Position numbers and translations under genes: made by a program
NCBI RefSeq assembly: GCF_902702935.1
Contig: NZ_LR738855.1
Span: 2,046,001 to 2,110,000, forward strand
Source of the DNA: Corynebacterium rouxii
GTDB lineage: Bacteria > Actinomycetota > Actinomycetes > Mycobacteriales > Mycobacteriaceae
Length of the DNA stretch: 64,000 nucleotides
Direction of reading: 5' to 3'
Notes under the pieces: model-generated
Told to the model about the DNA's origin: nothing
The model's database searches: none
The model's input: only the letters and a program-made list of their open reading frames with translations
Part shown: positions 15,626-26,011 of the stretch, piece by piece
How positions within the stretch are numbered: position 1 is the stretch's first letter
How the letters are laid out: every line of letters starts with the position of its first letter

Positions 15626-18082
15626 TTACTCGTCAGTGTCTTCGACTCGTTTTATCACTTGGGTGGGGTCAGACGAAGGGCGCTCACTGTCCGATGGTGC
15701 GCGGTGGCGACCGGTTTCATCTTGTGGTTTCTCCCACGGGTTTTCGGTGCGCTCGTTTTCTGGGAGTTGGAAGCCTACTTCTTCCTGTGGTTCGGCAGGG
15801 GCTGCGGTTGTGCTGTCGTCTGCATAGTTTTTCACGCCAGGATGCACGGAGGCAGGGGTATCTGCGTTCTTGGGTTGCGCTGGTGGCCACCCTGGTGCGG
15901 TCCAGCCTTGTGGTGGCGGGGTGCCACCGTAGCGTTGTTCCTTGACCGCAGGGGTTTCAGGGGTTGCAGGCTTTTCGACGCGCTGCGCGGTGCCGTCCAT
16001 ATGTCCGAGTCCGCGTGCGGGTTCCTGTGGTCCTTGTGCGGGTGCTACGGGTGCAGCCCCTGCGTTGCGTGCGGCGAGTTCTGCTTCCCGCTTGGCACGT
16101 GCGGCCTTGGATGCCTCCAGGATGGAGAACGGCTTAGGTGGTTCTTCGCCGCGCTCGATAGCGAGTTCGGTTGGGGTCTTGACTGGTTCTCGGCCTGCTT
16201 GGCGTGGGAAGCGATCGTTTTCGTTAGGGAATACATCGCCCACTTCGCGTGGCTCGATACCTTCGAATAGCGCTTCGAGGTCGGGGCGTCGAAGTGTTTC
16301 TTTTTCGAGGAGCTTTTCGGCGAGTTTGTCAAGGTAGTCGCGGTGCTCAGCAAGGATGCTGTAGGCCTCTGCGTGGGCTTTATCCAGCAGGTATTGCATT
16401 TCGCGGTCGATTTGGGCGGCAACGTCTGGGGAGTATTCCAGGGTGCCGGATCCACCACGGCCGGAGAAGGGGTCGCCTTGTTCTTCGCCGTATTTGACCA
16501 TGCCCAGTGATGGGCTCATTCCGTACTCGGTGAGCATGGCTTTGGCGATCTTGGTGGCTTGTTCGATGTCGGCGGAGGCACCGGTGGTTGGTTCGCCGAA
16601 GACGAGTTCTTCGGCTGCGCGACCACCCATGGCGAACACGAGGCGTGCGTAGAGCTCGTCGCGGTTGTACATGCCCTTGTCGTCTTCTTGGGCGGTCATA
16701 GCGTGTCCGCCGGTACGCCCACGGGCAAGGATGGTCACCTTGTACACGCGCTCAATGTTTTTAAGTGCCCATGCGGATAGGGTGTGGCCGCCTTCGTGGT
16801 AGGCGGTGACTTTCTTTTCCTTCTCAGAGATCACCTTGGAGGATCGACGTGGGCCGCCGATTACGCGGTCGGTTGCTTCTTCGAGTGCGTCTGCGGTGAT
16901 CACGTTGCCGCCGATACGTGCGGTGAGCAGAGCTGCTTCGTTGAGCACGTTGGCAAGGTCGGCACCGGACATACCGGCGGTGCGGCGTGCCAGTGCGGTG
17001 ATGTCGGCGTCTTTGGCAAAGGGCTTGCCTTTGGCATGGACGCGCAGGATTTGTTCGCGGCCTTTGAGGTCGGGGTTGGTCACTGGGATCTGGCGGTCGA
17101 AGCGGCCTGGGCGCAGCAGTGCTGGGTCGAGGATGTCGGGACGGTTGGTGGCCGCCATGATGATGACGCCTTCGCGGTCACCAAAGCCGTCCATTTCCAC
17201 GAGCATCTGGTTCAGTGTTTGTTCGCGCTCGTCGTGTCCGCCACCCATGCCGGAGCCGCGTTGGCGGCCGACTGCGTCGATCTCGTCGATGAAGATAATG
17301 CAGGGGCTGTTCTCGCGGGCTTGTTTGAAGAGGTCGCGGACGCGGGATGCGCCCACACCGACGAACATTTCGACGAAGTCGGAACCGGAGATGGAGTAGA
17401 ACGGTACGCCTGCTTCGCCGGCGACTGCGCGTGCGAGCAGTGTTTTACCGGTGCCGGGTGGGCCGTAGAGCAAAACGCCACGTGGGATTTTGGCACCGAG
17501 TGCTTCGTAGCGGGTGGGATCTTCGAGGAAGTCTTTGATTTCGTGCAGCTCATCGATAGCTTCGTCTGCACCTGCGACATCCGCGAAGGTGTTGGTGGGC
17601 ATGTCTTTGTCGAGCTCTTTGGCGCGGGAGCCACCGAAGCCGAACATGCCGCCTTGGCCGCCTTGCATGCGGCTGAAGATGAACATGATGATGCCGAACA
17701 TGAGCAGCATCGGCAGGATGTAGCTCAGCATGGAAACAAAGAAGTTTTCTTGGTTCACTTTGGTGGTGAACTTCTCTGCCTCGGACTTTTCCACCTTGTT
17801 AAAGATGTCGGCGGAGGCGCGTGCGGGGTACTTGGTCAGGATTTCCGAGACGTCTTTTTGCCCTTCGTGTTCGATCGGGTTCTTGAGCTTGATGCGCAGG
17901 CGCTGCTCGCGATCGTCGATCTCCACTTCCTTGACGTTTTTGTTATCCAATTGGGTAACGGCCACGGAAGTTTCTACGGGCTTATAGCCTCGGGTGTCAT
18001 TTCCAAGGAAAGTAAACACATAAATGGCCATGAGCACGATGGCGGCTATCACGCCATACTGCAGGGTCTTTTTGTTGTTCAT
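15626..18082 (-). CDS. ftsH: ATP-dependent zinc metalloprotease FtsH
   Basis: An 818-residue membrane protease. N-terminal helix (about 8-26), periplasmic domain, second helix (about 115-135), then the AAA module with GPPGTGKT and [11 protein letters not shown] plus the second region of homology, and the zinc site HEGGH in [10 protein letters not shown]. The last 200 or so residues are a Pro/Ala/Glu-rich disordered tail, longer than in E. coli and usual for Corynebacteriales. It degrades misfolded membrane proteins and selected cytosolic ones. Confidence 0.97.
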   Translation of the reverse strand: MNNKKTLQYGVIAAIVLMAIYVFTFLGNDTRGYKPVETSVAVTQLDNKNVKEVEIDDREQRLRIKLKNPIEHEGQKDVSEILTKYPARASADIFNKVEKSEAEKFTTKVNQENFFVSMLSYILPMLLMFGIIMFIFSRMQGGQGGMFGFGGSRAKELDKDMPTNTFADVAGADEAIDELHEIKDFLEDPTRYEALGAKIPRGVLLYGPPGTGKTLLARAVAGEAGVPFYSISGSDFVEMFVGVGASRVRDLFKQARENSPCIIFIDEIDAVGRQRGSGMGGGHDEREQTLNQMLVEMDGFGDREGVIIMAATNRPDILDPALLRPGRFDRQIPVTNPDLKGREQILRVHAKGKPFAKDADITALARRTAGMSGADLANVLNEAALLTARIGGNVITADALEEATDRVIGGPRRSSKVISEKEKKVTAYHEGGHTLSAWALKNIERVYKVTILARGRTGGHAMTAQEDDKGMYNRDELYARLVFAMGGRAAEELVFGEPTTGASADIEQATKIAKAMLTEYGMSPSLGMVKYGEEQGDPFSGRGGSGTLEYSPDVAAQIDREMQYLLDKAHAEAYSILAEHRDYLDKLAEKLLEKETLRRPDLEALFEGIEPREVGDVFPNENDRFPRQAGREPVKTPTELAIERGEEPPKPFSILEASKAARAKREAELAARNAGAAPVAPAQGPQEPARGLGHMDGTAQRVEKPATPETPAVKEQRYGGTPPPQGWTAPGWPPAQPKNADTPASVHPGVKNYADDSTTAAPAEPQEEVGFQLPENERTENPWEKPQDETGRHRAPSDSERPSSDPTQVIKRVEDTDE

Positions 18083-18166
18083 GCACGCACCGGCTCTTGT
18101 GTGCCGGTCCCTTTCTTAAATGAATGTGGAAAAGCTACTAAAAGGTTCTGCCATTAGTAACGCATA

Positions 18167-18194
18167 AAACCAGCCAGACGTTCCCAGCTGGTTT
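18167..18194 (-). terminator. Hairpin downstream of hpt
   Basis: AAACCAGC / GCTGGTTT, 8-bp stem with a 12-base loop, 20 bases after the hpt stop on the minus strand and before the ftsH promoter region. The T-tract after it is short, so termination may be partial. Confidence 0.5.
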
Positions 18195-18213
18195 CTTTTG
18201 AGGTGCCCCTACC

Positions 18214-18801
18214 CTATTGTTCGGTGTATACGTCCTCGTTCAAGGATGCGATGAAGGGGAGGTCGCGGTACTTTTCTGCGAAGTCAAGGCCGTAGCCGAT
18301 GACGAACTCGTTGGGTAGGTCAAAGCCGATGTCGAGGCAGTCGATGGTGGTCTTTACCGCTTCTGGCTTGCGCAGGAGGGTGACAATTTCGAGGGACTTT
18401 GGTTTACGTCCGGAGAGGTTCTTGATCAGCCATTTCAAGGTGAGGCCGGAGTCGATGATATCTTCAACGATCACAACGTTACAGCCTGCGACATCGCGGT
18501 CAAGGTCTTTGAGGATTCGTACCACGCCTGACGACGACGCCGAGTTGCCGTAGGAGCTGACGGACATGAATTCGATCTGGCACGGAATGCTTAGCTTGCG
18601 CGCAAAGTCGGTGAGGAAGAACACTGCACCCTTGAGCACACAAATGAGTACCAGGTCTTCTTTTTCATCGCGGTACTTCTCAGATACGCGGTCAGCCAGT
18701 TCTTGGATGCGGTTTTGAAGTTGATCTTCGGTGATCAGTACTTCTTTGACGTCGTTACCGTAAGGGTTGGCTGGCACTGGAAGTTCCTTCGAATCGTGCA
18801 T
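18214..18801 (-). CDS. hpt: Hypoxanthine phosphoribosyltransferase
   Basis: A 195-residue protein from the ATG at 18801, chosen because AAAGGTGA lies eight bases before it. An ATG at 18819 is possible but lacks a ribosome-binding site. The PRPP-binding motif is VVIVEDIIDSGLTL, preceded by DLVLICVLKGAVFFLTD. It salvages hypoxanthine and guanine. The order tilS-hpt-ftsH is widely conserved in Gram-positive bacteria. Confidence 0.95.
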   Translation of the reverse strand: MHDSKELPVPANPYGNDVKEVLITEDQLQNRIQELADRVSEKYRDEKEDLVLICVLKGAVFFLTDFARKLSIPCQIEFMSVSSYGNSASSSGVVRILKDLDRDVAGCNVVIVEDIIDSGLTLKWLIKNLSGRKPKSLEIVTLLRKPEAVKTTIDCLDIGFDLPNEFVIGYGLDFAEKYRDLPFIASLNEDVYTEQ

Positions 18802-18821
18802 AGGGGTTTCACCTTTCATAA

Positions 18822-19700
18822 TCAGCTAACCGAAAGTCTGCCATCTTTGCGGGTCACTTCCAACCCGTTTCCTACTGGAACGGCTTTTTGTCCGTGCCAA
18901 TTGGTCACTAATGCATCAACTGTGCGCAGGTGAGCAGCGCTAACCCGCGCCCCGTGGGCTTGGAGGAGTGCGACGAGGTGGCGGCGTCGTAACGCTTGCG
19001 GCATAGCTGCTAGCTGCACGATTCGGTTGTCGGGCGTGTCTACGCGTAAGGCTTGGGTGTCCTCGGCGATCAAGGTGGCTGCTTGTGACAATGCTGGCAC
19101 TGCGTCGCCGCCAATGATGTCGGACAACAGCGGCACGACTTGGGTCCGTAGTGCTACGCGCAGGAAGTCGGTGTTGGCGTTGTGGGGATCGTGCCAAGGT
19201 TCGATGCCGAGTTCTTCACAGGCGGCGAGGGTGGTGGCACGACGAACGCTTAGCAGGGGCCGCCAGAGGTTGTCGACGTGGAATTGCATTCCTGCGGCTT
19301 TCCCACGTAGCGCGCCGAGCAGGAGCGTTTCGGCTTGGTCGTCGGCGGTGTGCCCAACGGCAACGGGGAGGTTGCGCGAGTACAGGGCTTGGTAGCGGGC
19401 GCTACGGGCGTTGGCTTCGAGGTTGCCCGGCGCGACGGTGACGGTGATGACTTCGGCGTGTGCCCCGAAGGTGCGGGCGTGGTGGGCTGCTTGTTCTGCT
19501 ACTTCGCGGGAGCCTGGTTGGAGTCCGTGGTCTACGCAAAGGGCGTTAACGTTGTAGCCTTCGGCGCATAGGGCTGCAACAAGGGCGAGGGAGTCGGCGC
19601 CGCCGGAGAGTCCGACAGCGATGTCGCGGGGTTGTACTGTGCGTACGGCGACGCGGCAAGCCATGAAGTTGGGGCTGTGGCGGGGCCAGAATTTATGCAT
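18822..19700 (-). CDS. tilS: tRNA(Ile)-lysidine synthase
   Basis: A 292-residue protein with the PP-loop LSGGADSLALVAAL and the VGHTADDQAETLLLGALRG segment typical of TilS. It attaches lysine to C34 of the tRNA that reads AUA, so it is essential. The protein is the short form without the extended C-terminal domains of E. coli TilS. It overlaps the upstream dac gene by eight bases. Confidence 0.94.
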   Translation of the reverse strand: MHKFWPRHSPNFMACRVAVRTVQPRDIAVGLSGGADSLALVAALCAEGYNVNALCVDHGLQPGSREVAEQAAHHARTFGAHAEVITVTVAPGNLEANARSARYQALYSRNLPVAVGHTADDQAETLLLGALRGKAAGMQFHVDNLWRPLLSVRRATTLAACEELGIEPWHDPHNANTDFLRVALRTQVVPLLSDIIGGDAVPALSQAATLIAEDTQALRVDTPDNRIVQLAAMPQALRRRHLVALLQAHGARVSAAHLRTVDALVTNWHGQKAVPVGNGLEVTRKDGRLSVS

Positions 19701-20943
19701 CGCGAAGCGCCGAGGCGAGGGTGTCGAGGGCTGCGCGGGCTTCTGGAATTTCCGAGCCGTTGGAGATCAGGCCGAAGCTGTAGATGTGCCCGCTTATCGA
19801 CGGCACCACGCCGACCAGCGCCGATACTCCAGTCAGGGTTCCGGTTTTGGCGCGTACCCAGCCGCGGCCGTCGAGTTCTGCGTAGCGGTCGACGAGTGTT
19901 CCGCTGCCGCCGGCAACAGGTAGAGCGAGGATGAGCGAGTGGACTTCGGGGTCGGTTGCTACTTTGGTTGCTATTTGGGCGAGCAACGCTGGGGTGATGC
20001 GGTTGTGGAGGGAGAGCCCTGAGTTGTCTGCTACTTCGGAAGCTCCGATGGTGATGCCGTGTTCGCTCAGGATCCGCAGTGTTGCTTGTACGGGTTGGGC
20101 GGCGTCGATTTCGCGTCCAATGGCTTCTGCCATCACGTTGTCGGAGTGTTGCATCATCTGGAAAATGCGTTTTTCTAGAGCTTCGGATTCTGTGGTGGCG
20201 ATAACATCACCGTTGGCGGAGTCGGTGTAGCCCTTGGTTCCGGCACCGAGGCGTTGTGCGAGTGCGGAGGCTACGTCGAGTCCTGGGTTTTGGCTGCGTG
20301 GCACGTCGCCTTCTTTAGCACCGATGCGACCACCGTAGAGCATGATGGGTTCAAGGGGTGCTACGTATCCGGCGTTGACGTCATCGGGATCCCAGCCGCC
20401 TAGTATTTTGTCGCCTTTCCATGTGGAGGTGTCTACAAGCACCGCACTCACGCTAGGCATCTGCTCTTTGATCTTGTGCGCTAGTTGGTCGAGACGTTCA
20501 TCGGTAAGCCATACGTCACCTGCGGCTTTGATAACCACGGTGTGGTCGTCTTGTTTGATCACATCGGTGGTGATGCGATGGTCGGGGCCTAGTTCGTAGA
20601 GCGCTGCGGTGGCGGTGAGCATTTTAGTTGCCGAGGCAGGGGTCAGTGGTTTGTCGGCGTCTTTTTCAAGGATCACCTCGCCGGTGGTGGCGTCGACAAT
20701 TGTGCCGGCGAAGCCTGCAAGCCTAGGGTCTTGTGCGAGCGCGCCGACGGTGCTGCGTAGTGCCTCGTTGTTGGTTGTCCCTTTGTCTGTCAGCGCGGTG
20801 ATGCCGCGAGCAGGCTCGATGGGTTTATAGGGGGCTTGATGTGTTAAGGCATGTTTGTACTGCACTACAACTCCCGTTGTCACAGTGCCTGCTACCACTA
20901 CTGTTGCAGCGATCGTCGCTGCCCACCACTTTGCGCCATTCAT
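19693..20943 (-). CDS. dacB: D-alanyl-D-alanine carboxypeptidase/endopeptidase (PBP4 type)
   Basis: From the ATG at 20943 the protein has 416 residues. An N-terminal signal-anchor ([20 protein letters not shown]) is followed by the three penicillin-binding motifs: SATK in [11 protein letters not shown] in [10 protein letters not shown], and KTG in [10 protein letters not shown]. The large insert between the first two motifs is that of class C (PBP4). It trims peptidoglycan in the periplasm. It diverges from ppa, 64 bases apart. Confidence 0.92.
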   Translation of the reverse strand: MNGAKWWAATIAATVVVAGTVTTGVVVQYKHALTHQAPYKPIEPARGITALTDKGTTNNEALRSTVGALAQDPRLAGFAGTIVDATTGEVILEKDADKPLTPASATKMLTATAALYELGPDHRITTDVIKQDDHTVVIKAAGDVWLTDERLDQLAHKIKEQMPSVSAVLVDTSTWKGDKILGGWDPDDVNAGYVAPLEPIMLYGGRIGAKEGDVPRSQNPGLDVASALAQRLGAGTKGYTDSANGDVIATTESEALEKRIFQMMQHSDNVMAEAIGREIDAAQPVQATLRILSEHGITIGASEVADNSGLSLHNRITPALLAQIATKVATDPEVHSLILALPVAGGSGTLVDRYAELDGRGWVRAKTGTLTGVSALVGVVPSISGHIYSFGLISNGSEIPEARAALDTLASALRDA

Positions 20944-21007
20944 CGCAACCAGCCTACTGCTAATATCAAGCACAGTCTTATTTCTTATAGTCAATGAGGA
21001 GAATGCA

Positions 21008-21484
21008 ATGAGCATTGAAGTCACCATCGAGATCCCTAAGGGTTCCCGCAACAAGTACGAAGTCGACCACGAGACTGGCAAGGTTTACCTCGACCGCTAC
21101 CTGTTCACCCCTATGGCATACCCGCTGGATTACGGCTTCATCGACCACACCCTTGGTGAGGACGGCGACCCATTGGATGCGCTGGTCATCCTCCCTGAGC
21201 CAGTTTTCCCAGGCGTGATCGTCAAGGCTCGTCCACTGGGCGTTTTCAAAATGACCGATGAGGCCGGCGGCGACGACAAGCTGCTCTGCGTGATTGATGA
21301 TCCTCGTTGGGATCACCTCCAGGACATCCAGGATGTTTCTTCCTTCTTGCGCGATGAGATCGAGCACTTCTTTGTGCACTACAAGGATCTTGAGCCAAAC
21401 AAGGAGGTCACCGGTTCCGGTTGGGGCGACAAGACTGAGGCTGAGAAGATCCACGCTGAGTCCATCGAGCGTTACCAGGGCTAG
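21008..21484 (+). CDS. ppa: Inorganic pyrophosphatase
   Basis: A 158-residue protein. AGGAG lies eight bases before the ATG. The family signature [10 protein letters not shown] contains the three Mg-binding Asp residues, and [12 protein letters not shown] and YPLDYGFI complete the active site. It hydrolyses pyrophosphate and drives biosynthesis. Length and motifs are those of a family I enzyme. Confidence 0.97.
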   Translation: MSIEVTIEIPKGSRNKYEVDHETGKVYLDRYLFTPMAYPLDYGFIDHTLGEDGDPLDALVILPEPVFPGVIVKARPLGVFKMTDEAGGDDKLLCVIDDPRWDHLQDIQDVSSFLRDEIEHFFVHYKDLEPNKEVTGSGWGDKTEAEKIHAESIERYQG

Positions 21485-21514
21485 TTTTTTGCGGCTGTGC
21501 CGTGTTGTTTAACG

Positions 21515-21575
21515 TCGGTCCGGCGAGTCGGATGACAACCTGATGTGGTTGCCTGACTTGGTGGGCCGATTTTTT
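21515..21575 (+). terminator. Terminator of ppa
   Basis: A long imperfect hairpin (about 21515-21540 with 21547-21569) ending in GATTTTTTAT. The outer stem (TCGGTCCGGCGAGTC with GACTTGGTGGGCCGA) is related to the hairpins at 14677 and 49802. Confidence 0.75.
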
Positions 21576-21643
21576 ATCCACTGCATACCTATGGGGGTAT
21601 CCACGGAGCCGTTGTTGCCCACTCCCCTAGGAAAACAGCTAGC

Positions 21644-21940
21644 ATGTTCGTTATGCGTGAAGTATCAGTGACTGAGGTGCCTGCGGGCGCACAGCTTATC
21701 GACGTCCGCGAGACCGACGAATTCGCCGAGGTGCATGCCTCTGGCGCGAAGAACATTCCTATGAGCGAGGTGACCACCCGCGTGGGTGAGATCGATTGCG
21801 ACAAGGACGTTTACGTCATCTGTAAAGGTGGCGGCCGTAGTGCTCGCGTCATTGAGTACTTGAATGCTCGCGATATTGATGCGATCAATGTTGCTGGTGG
21901 CACCGACGGCTGGGTTGCTGCCGGCTTGCCTACTGAGTAA
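21644..21940 (+). CDS. Single-domain rhodanese-like protein
   Basis: A 98-residue protein (ATG 21644, with a second ATG at 21653). It has the rhodanese entry LIDVRETDEFAEVHASGAKN and the active-site loop CKGGGRS with a catalytic Cys, then an end motif GGTDGWVAAGLP. It probably handles sulfane sulfur; the acceptor is unknown. Confidence 0.9.
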   Translation: MFVMREVSVTEVPAGAQLIDVRETDEFAEVHASGAKNIPMSEVTTRVGEIDCDKDVYVICKGGGRSARVIEYLNARDIDAINVAGGTDGWVAAGLPTE

Positions 21941-21957
21941 GTCGTTCTTTCCCGTGT

Positions 21958-21998
21958 GGCGCTGTGAGGAGTTTTCCTTGCAGCGCCTTCCCCTTTTT
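21958..21998 (+). terminator. Terminator of the rhodanese gene
   Basis: GGCGCTG (21958-21964) pairs with CAGCGCC (21981-21987) and is followed by TTCCCCTTTTTCT. It lies 18 bases after the stop. Confidence 0.7.
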
Positions 21999-22036
21999 CT
22001 AGGTTTTTATCGGCCGCGTCACCTAACCTTGGGTAT

Positions 22037-22207
22037 ATGACCCCAGAAATTCCCGCTGACCTGCTCCATTCTCCCACGTTCCAAGCGGAGCGCATTCGTA
22101 AGTACTTACGTGGTGGCAGCGAGGAGGTGTTGGCGCCTGCGGGTGATGTGGCAACGGCGCAGGCGATGTTGCGTCGGTTGGCTGACCAGTTAGTTTTTGG
22201 GGTGTAG
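22037..22207 (+). CDS. Small hypothetical protein upstream of the NRPS gene
   Basis: A 56-residue reading frame, ATG 22037, whose stop (TAG) directly abuts the ATG of the NRPS gene. It begins MTPEIPADLLHSPTF and contains a charged helix RIRKYLRGGSEEVLAPAGD, then AQAMLRRLADQLV. No family recognised. Its size and tight coupling suggest a helper of the large downstream protein; MbtH-like proteins are similar in size, but their conserved Trp pattern is not present. Confidence 0.55.
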   Translation: MTPEIPADLLHSPTFQAERIRKYLRGGSEEVLAPAGDVATAQAMLRRLADQLVFGV

Positions 22208-25200
22208 ATGGTGGTTCCTGAGCAGTTTCTTCGTTCTGGCGAGGCACCTCGACCGCGCACGTTGGTGGATATTTTTCGGGCGTCGGTGGCCGCCTTTCCA
22301 GAGGCTGCGGCCTTGGATTGTGGCGATGTATTGACCTACGCGGATCTCGCGGAGTTGGTGGATGAACGTGTTGCACAGCTGCACGCTGCTGGTGTGGGTG
22401 CTGATTGTCGCGTGGGGGTGCGGTTGCCGTCGGGGCAGCCGGATTTGTATGTGACGATCTTGGCGGTGTTGTGTGCGGGGGCGGCGTATGTACCAGTCGA
22501 TGCGGATGATCCGGATGAGCGTGCGGAGTTGGTGTTTGGGGAGGCCAACGTTGATGCGGTGTGGTCTGCTGCGGGGTTAAGGGTGATCAATGCACAGGCG
22601 CAGCCGCTGACCACGGCTCCTCGTGTGGAGGATACGGCGTGGATTATTTTCACTTCGGGTTCGACGGGCAAGCCGAAGGGTGTCGCGGTGTCGCATCGTA
22701 GTGCTGCTGCGTTTGTGGATGCCGAGCGTGAGTTGTTTGTGCGCGATCAGCCGATTGGCCCTAATGATCGTGTGTTGGCGGGGCTGTCGGTGGCGTTTGA
22801 TGCTTCTTGTGAGGAGATGTGGTTGGCGTGGGGGCATGGTGCCTGTTTGGTCCCAGCGCCGCGATCGTTGGTGCGTACGGGTTTGGATTTGGGCCCGTGG
22901 TTGATTAGTCGGGATATTTCGATTGTGTCAACGGTTCCTACCCTTGCGGGCATGTGGCCTGCAGAGGCGTTGGATAATGTGCGCTTGTTGATTTTGGGCG
23001 GTGAGGCTTGTTCGGCGGAGTTGGTGGCTAGGGTGGCGTCGTCACGCCGCGAGGTGTGGAATACCTATGGTCCGACGGAGGCCACTGTGGTCACATGTGC
23101 TGCGCGTTTACACCCTGACCGGCCGATTGCGATTGGGTTGCCGTTGGCGGGCTGGGATACCGCGGTGGTAGACGCTAATGGCCAGCCGGTGGCACTCGGT
23201 GAGGTTGGCGAGCTGGTCATCGGTGGTGTGGGCCTTGCTCGGTATGTGGATCCAGTGAAGGATCGGGAGAAGTTTTCGGCGGAGCTTGGCTGGGAGCGTG
23301 CGTATCGTTCGGGGGATCATGTGCGCTTGTGCGAGGACGGCTTGTATTTTGTGGGGCGTATCGACGACCAGGTCAAGATCGGTGGCCGCCGGATTGAGCT
23401 GGGTGAGGTTGAGGCTTATGTTGCTGCCTTGCCGAATGTGGCGCAGCATGCGGTGGTGGTTCGTGAGACTGCTGCCGGCGAGAAGGTGCTGGTGGCATAT
23501 GTGTCGCCGCAGGATCCGGACGTTGATATTGATGCCTCTGGTTTGGATGAGATTCCGAAGGCGATGGTGCCACGGCTGGTGGTGTTGCCGGAGATCCCCA
23601 CGACTACTTCGGGTAAGGCGGATAAGAAGGCGTTGCCGTGGCCATTGGAGTCGGCGCAGGTCACGGGCGCGGATTTCACTCCAACACAGCAGTGGTTAGC
23701 CCAGTTGTGGGTGGATGTGCTGGGGGTTCCGGTTGGCGATGTTGACGCGGACTTTTTCGCGTTAGGTGGTACGTCGTTGGCGGCGGCTGGGGTGGTGTCA
23801 CGGATTCGGCAGAAGGCTCCCACGATGTCGGTGCGGGATTTGTACGATCATCCGCGGTTAGGGGCGTTGGCTGAGGTGGTTGAGCAGCTGCCCGGCGCGC
23901 AGGTGTCCAAGCCGCGTGAGCTAAGGCAAGTGCCGTGGGCTACGCGGGTTGTTCAGGCAATCATCATATGGTTGTGCGCAACTATTCGGGCAGCTAGTTG
24001 GGTGGCGTGGTTGTTGGTGATCAACAATGTTGCGGCTGGCCTAGGGGCTAGTTGGGCGCGCCCGCTACCGTGGTTGGCTGTGGTGCTGTTCACGTTGGTG
24101 GTGGCAACGCCGGTGGGCCGATTGCCGTTAGGCGCGTGGAGTGCGCGGATTATCACCGCCGGGGTGTCGCCTGGGGATTATCCGCGTGGCGGTGTCACCC
24201 ATGTGCGTTTGTGGGCGGCACAGCGGCTTTTCGACGCCTTCGGCGCTGGTGATATTGCTGGCGCGACGTGGGTGAATTATTGCGCCCGTGTGTTGGGTGC
24301 TCAGGTTGGCCGTGCCGTGGATTTACATACGATGCCGCCGGTGACGGGTCTGCTGCGGCTGGGTGATCACTGCGCGGTGGAGCCGGAGGTGGATCTTAGT
24401 GGTGTGTGGGTTGATGGCGATGTGGTTCATGTGGGCGCTGTTGAGATCGGTGAGGATGCCCGCGTGGGTGCGCGTTCAACGTTGTTGCCTGGCACGGTCA
24501 TTGGTGCTGGGGCCCATATTGAGGCCGGTTCGACGGTCACGGGTGCGGTGGTTAAACCTGGTGCACGGTGGTCTGGTTCGCCGGCTGCGAAGGTGGGTCG
24601 TCCCAAGCACCGCTTCCCTGATGAGTATCCGCCGCGTAGGTCGCGGTGGGTGCCGATGTATGGGGTGTCGTCGTTGGTGTTGGCGCTGCTGCCGTTGCTG
24701 GCAATAGCTGCCGGAATGGTAGTGGTGTGGCGTATGCAGGAGCGTACCCATACTGCACTGTGGTGGTGGGTGCCGCTGGGTGTGGTGGCGGCCATGGGGT
24801 TGTATGCCCTGCTGGTGTTGCTGCTGGTTCGGTTGTTGGGCTGGCGGCTTGCCCCTGGGATAACGGCGGTGCGATCGGCGCGCGGTTGGCGGGTGTGGTG
24901 CATTGAGCGCCTGCTTGACGACGCCCGCACCTATCTGTTCCCGTTGTATGCCTCGCTTGTGACCCCGTGGTGGTTCCGTGCACTGGGCGCGAAGGTGGGC
25001 AAGGACGTGGAGATTTCCACAGCGGTGATGGTGCCCTCGTTGTCTGAGATCCGCGACCGTGCTTTCTTGGCCGACGACACCCTCATCGGTGGCTACGAGC
25101 TCGGCGGGGGTTGGATGCGCTTGGGGCGCACGATCATCGGCAAGCGTTCCTTCGTGGGCAATTCTGGCATGGCGCTCCAAGGCCGCAAGCTAGCAAAGAA

Positions 25201-26011
25201 TTCACTGGTGGCGGTGCTCTCACAGGTACCTAAGAAGGCCCGCTCGGGTTCTAACTGGTGGGGTTCGCCACCAGAGCGTATGCGTCGTGTCGCAGTCACC
25301 AGCTGTGCTGCCGACACCAGTACCTTCCACCCCACCGTGGGCAAAAAATTCCTGCGCGCCGCCGTGGAAATACTTCGCCTTACAGCACCTATTACCAGCG
25401 GTTTCCTCTTGGCCGCAGTGCTCGTTTCCGCACAATGGCTGCTAGCTTTCGGGGTGGTAACCGCAGTAGTTGGCACCGGCATAGCCCTGTGTGCCGCAGG
25501 CGTACTAGCCATCGTTCTTACTGCAGCGGTGAAATGGTGCACGGTGGGCCGTCATCGCCCAGGCAACCACCCCCTGTGGAGCTGGTTCGTCTGGCTCAAC
25601 GAGCTCCAAGATACCTTCGTTGAGGTAGTAGCAGCGCCTTGGTTCTTCCAGCACTGCACCGGCAGCGGCCTCATGAACGCAGGCCTTCGCCTCCTCGGCG
25701 TTCACATCGGCCCCGGCGCGTGGATCGAAAGCTACTGGTTCCCCGAAACCGACCTCTGCCACGTGGGCAAAGGCGCCACCGTAGGGCCTGGAACGGTCGT
25801 ACAAACACACCTCTTCCACGACCGCGTCATGAGCCTCGACCACGTCCGCATAGGCGCAGGGGCAACCCTTGCCACACACTCCGTCATGCTGCCGGCCTCC
25901 CGCATCGGAGAGGCCACCACCGTAGGGCCAGGCTCACTGATCATGCGTGGCGACGACGTTCCCGCCCACTCTCACTGGCAAGGAAACCCCATCGCCACCG
26001 CAACGATCTAA
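22208..26011 (+). CDS. Pls/PosA-like nonribosomal peptide synthetase with membrane and beta-helix C-terminus
   Basis: A 1267-residue protein. Adenylation domain about residues 20-480: IIFTSGSTGKPKG (A3), NTYGPTEATV (A5), YRSGDHVRL and VKIGGRRIELGEVEAYV (A7-A10). Carrier domain with phosphopantetheine Ser523 in FALGGTSLAA. There is no condensation or thioesterase domain. The rest alternates membrane segments with hexapeptide-type beta-helix repeats (IGEDARVGARSTLLPGTVIG and others). This is the layout of the Pls/PosA family, whose best-known member makes epsilon-poly-lysine by membrane-bound peptide-bond formation. Its product in Corynebacterium is unknown. It converges with spaC, overlapping by four bases. 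Confidence 0.85.
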   Translation: MVVPEQFLRSGEAPRPRTLVDIFRASVAAFPEAAALDCGDVLTYADLAELVDERVAQLHAAGVGADCRVGVRLPSGQPDLYVTILAVLCAGAAYVPVDADDPDERAELVFGEANVDAVWSAAGLRVINAQAQPLTTAPRVEDTAWIIFTSGSTGKPKGVAVSHRSAAAFVDAERELFVRDQPIGPNDRVLAGLSVAFDASCEEMWLAWGHGACLVPAPRSLVRTGLDLGPWLISRDISIVSTVPTLAGMWPAEALDNVRLLILGGEACSAELVARVASSRREVWNTYGPTEATVVTCAARLHPDRPIAIGLPLAGWDTAVVDANGQPVALGEVGELVIGGVGLARYVDPVKDREKFSAELGWERAYRSGDHVRLCEDGLYFVGRIDDQVKIGGRRIELGEVEAYVAALPNVAQHAVVVRETAAGEKVLVAYVSPQDPDVDIDASGLDEIPKAMVPRLVVLPEIPTTTSGKADKKALPWPLESAQVTGADFTPTQQWLAQLWVDVLGVPVGDVDADFFALGGTSLAAAGVVSRIRQKAPTMSVRDLYDHPRLGALAEVVEQLPGAQVSKPRELRQVPWATRVVQAIIIWLCATIRAASWVAWLLVINNVAAGLGASWARPLPWLAVVLFTLVVATPVGRLPLGAWSARIITAGVSPGDYPRGGVTHVRLWAAQRLFDAFGAGDIAGATWVNYCARVLGAQVGRAVDLHTMPPVTGLLRLGDHCAVEPEVDLSGVWVDGDVVHVGAVEIGEDARVGARSTLLPGTVIGAGAHIEAGSTVTGAVVKPGARWSGSPAAKVGRPKHRFPDEYPPRRSRWVPMYGVSSLVLALLPLLAIAAGMVVVWRMQERTHTALWWWVPLGVVAAMGLYALLVLLLVRLLGWRLAPGITAVRSARGWRVWCIERLLDDARTYLFPLYASLVTPWWFRALGAKVGKDVEISTAVMVPSLSEIRDRAFLADDTLIGGYELGGGWMRLGRTIIGKRSFVGNSGMALQGRKLAKNSLVAVLSQVPKKARSGSNWWGSPPERMRRVAVTSCAADTSTFHPTVGKKFLRAAVEILRLTAPITSGFLLAAVLVSAQWLLAFGVVTAVVGTGIALCAAGVLAIVLTAAVKWCTVGRHRPGNHPLWSWFVWLNELQDTFVEVVAAPWFFQHCTGSGLMNAGLRLLGVHIGPGAWIESYWFPETDLCHVGKGATVGPGTVVQTHLFHDRVMSLDHVRIGAGATLATHSVMLPASRIGEATTVGPGSLIMRGDDVPAHSHWQGNPIATATI

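Noticed and set aside
15035..16270. A 411-codon open frame on the + strand
   Set aside because: Runs antisense across folE and ftsH, which are certain genes.
16784..18157. A 457-codon open frame on the + strand
   Set aside because: Antisense to ftsH. Composition is Cys/Val/Phe-rich, with no family resemblance; it reflects codon bias of ftsH.
22037..22207. MbtH-like partner of the NRPS
   Set aside because: Right size and place, but the conserved Trp-rich MbtH pattern is missing.
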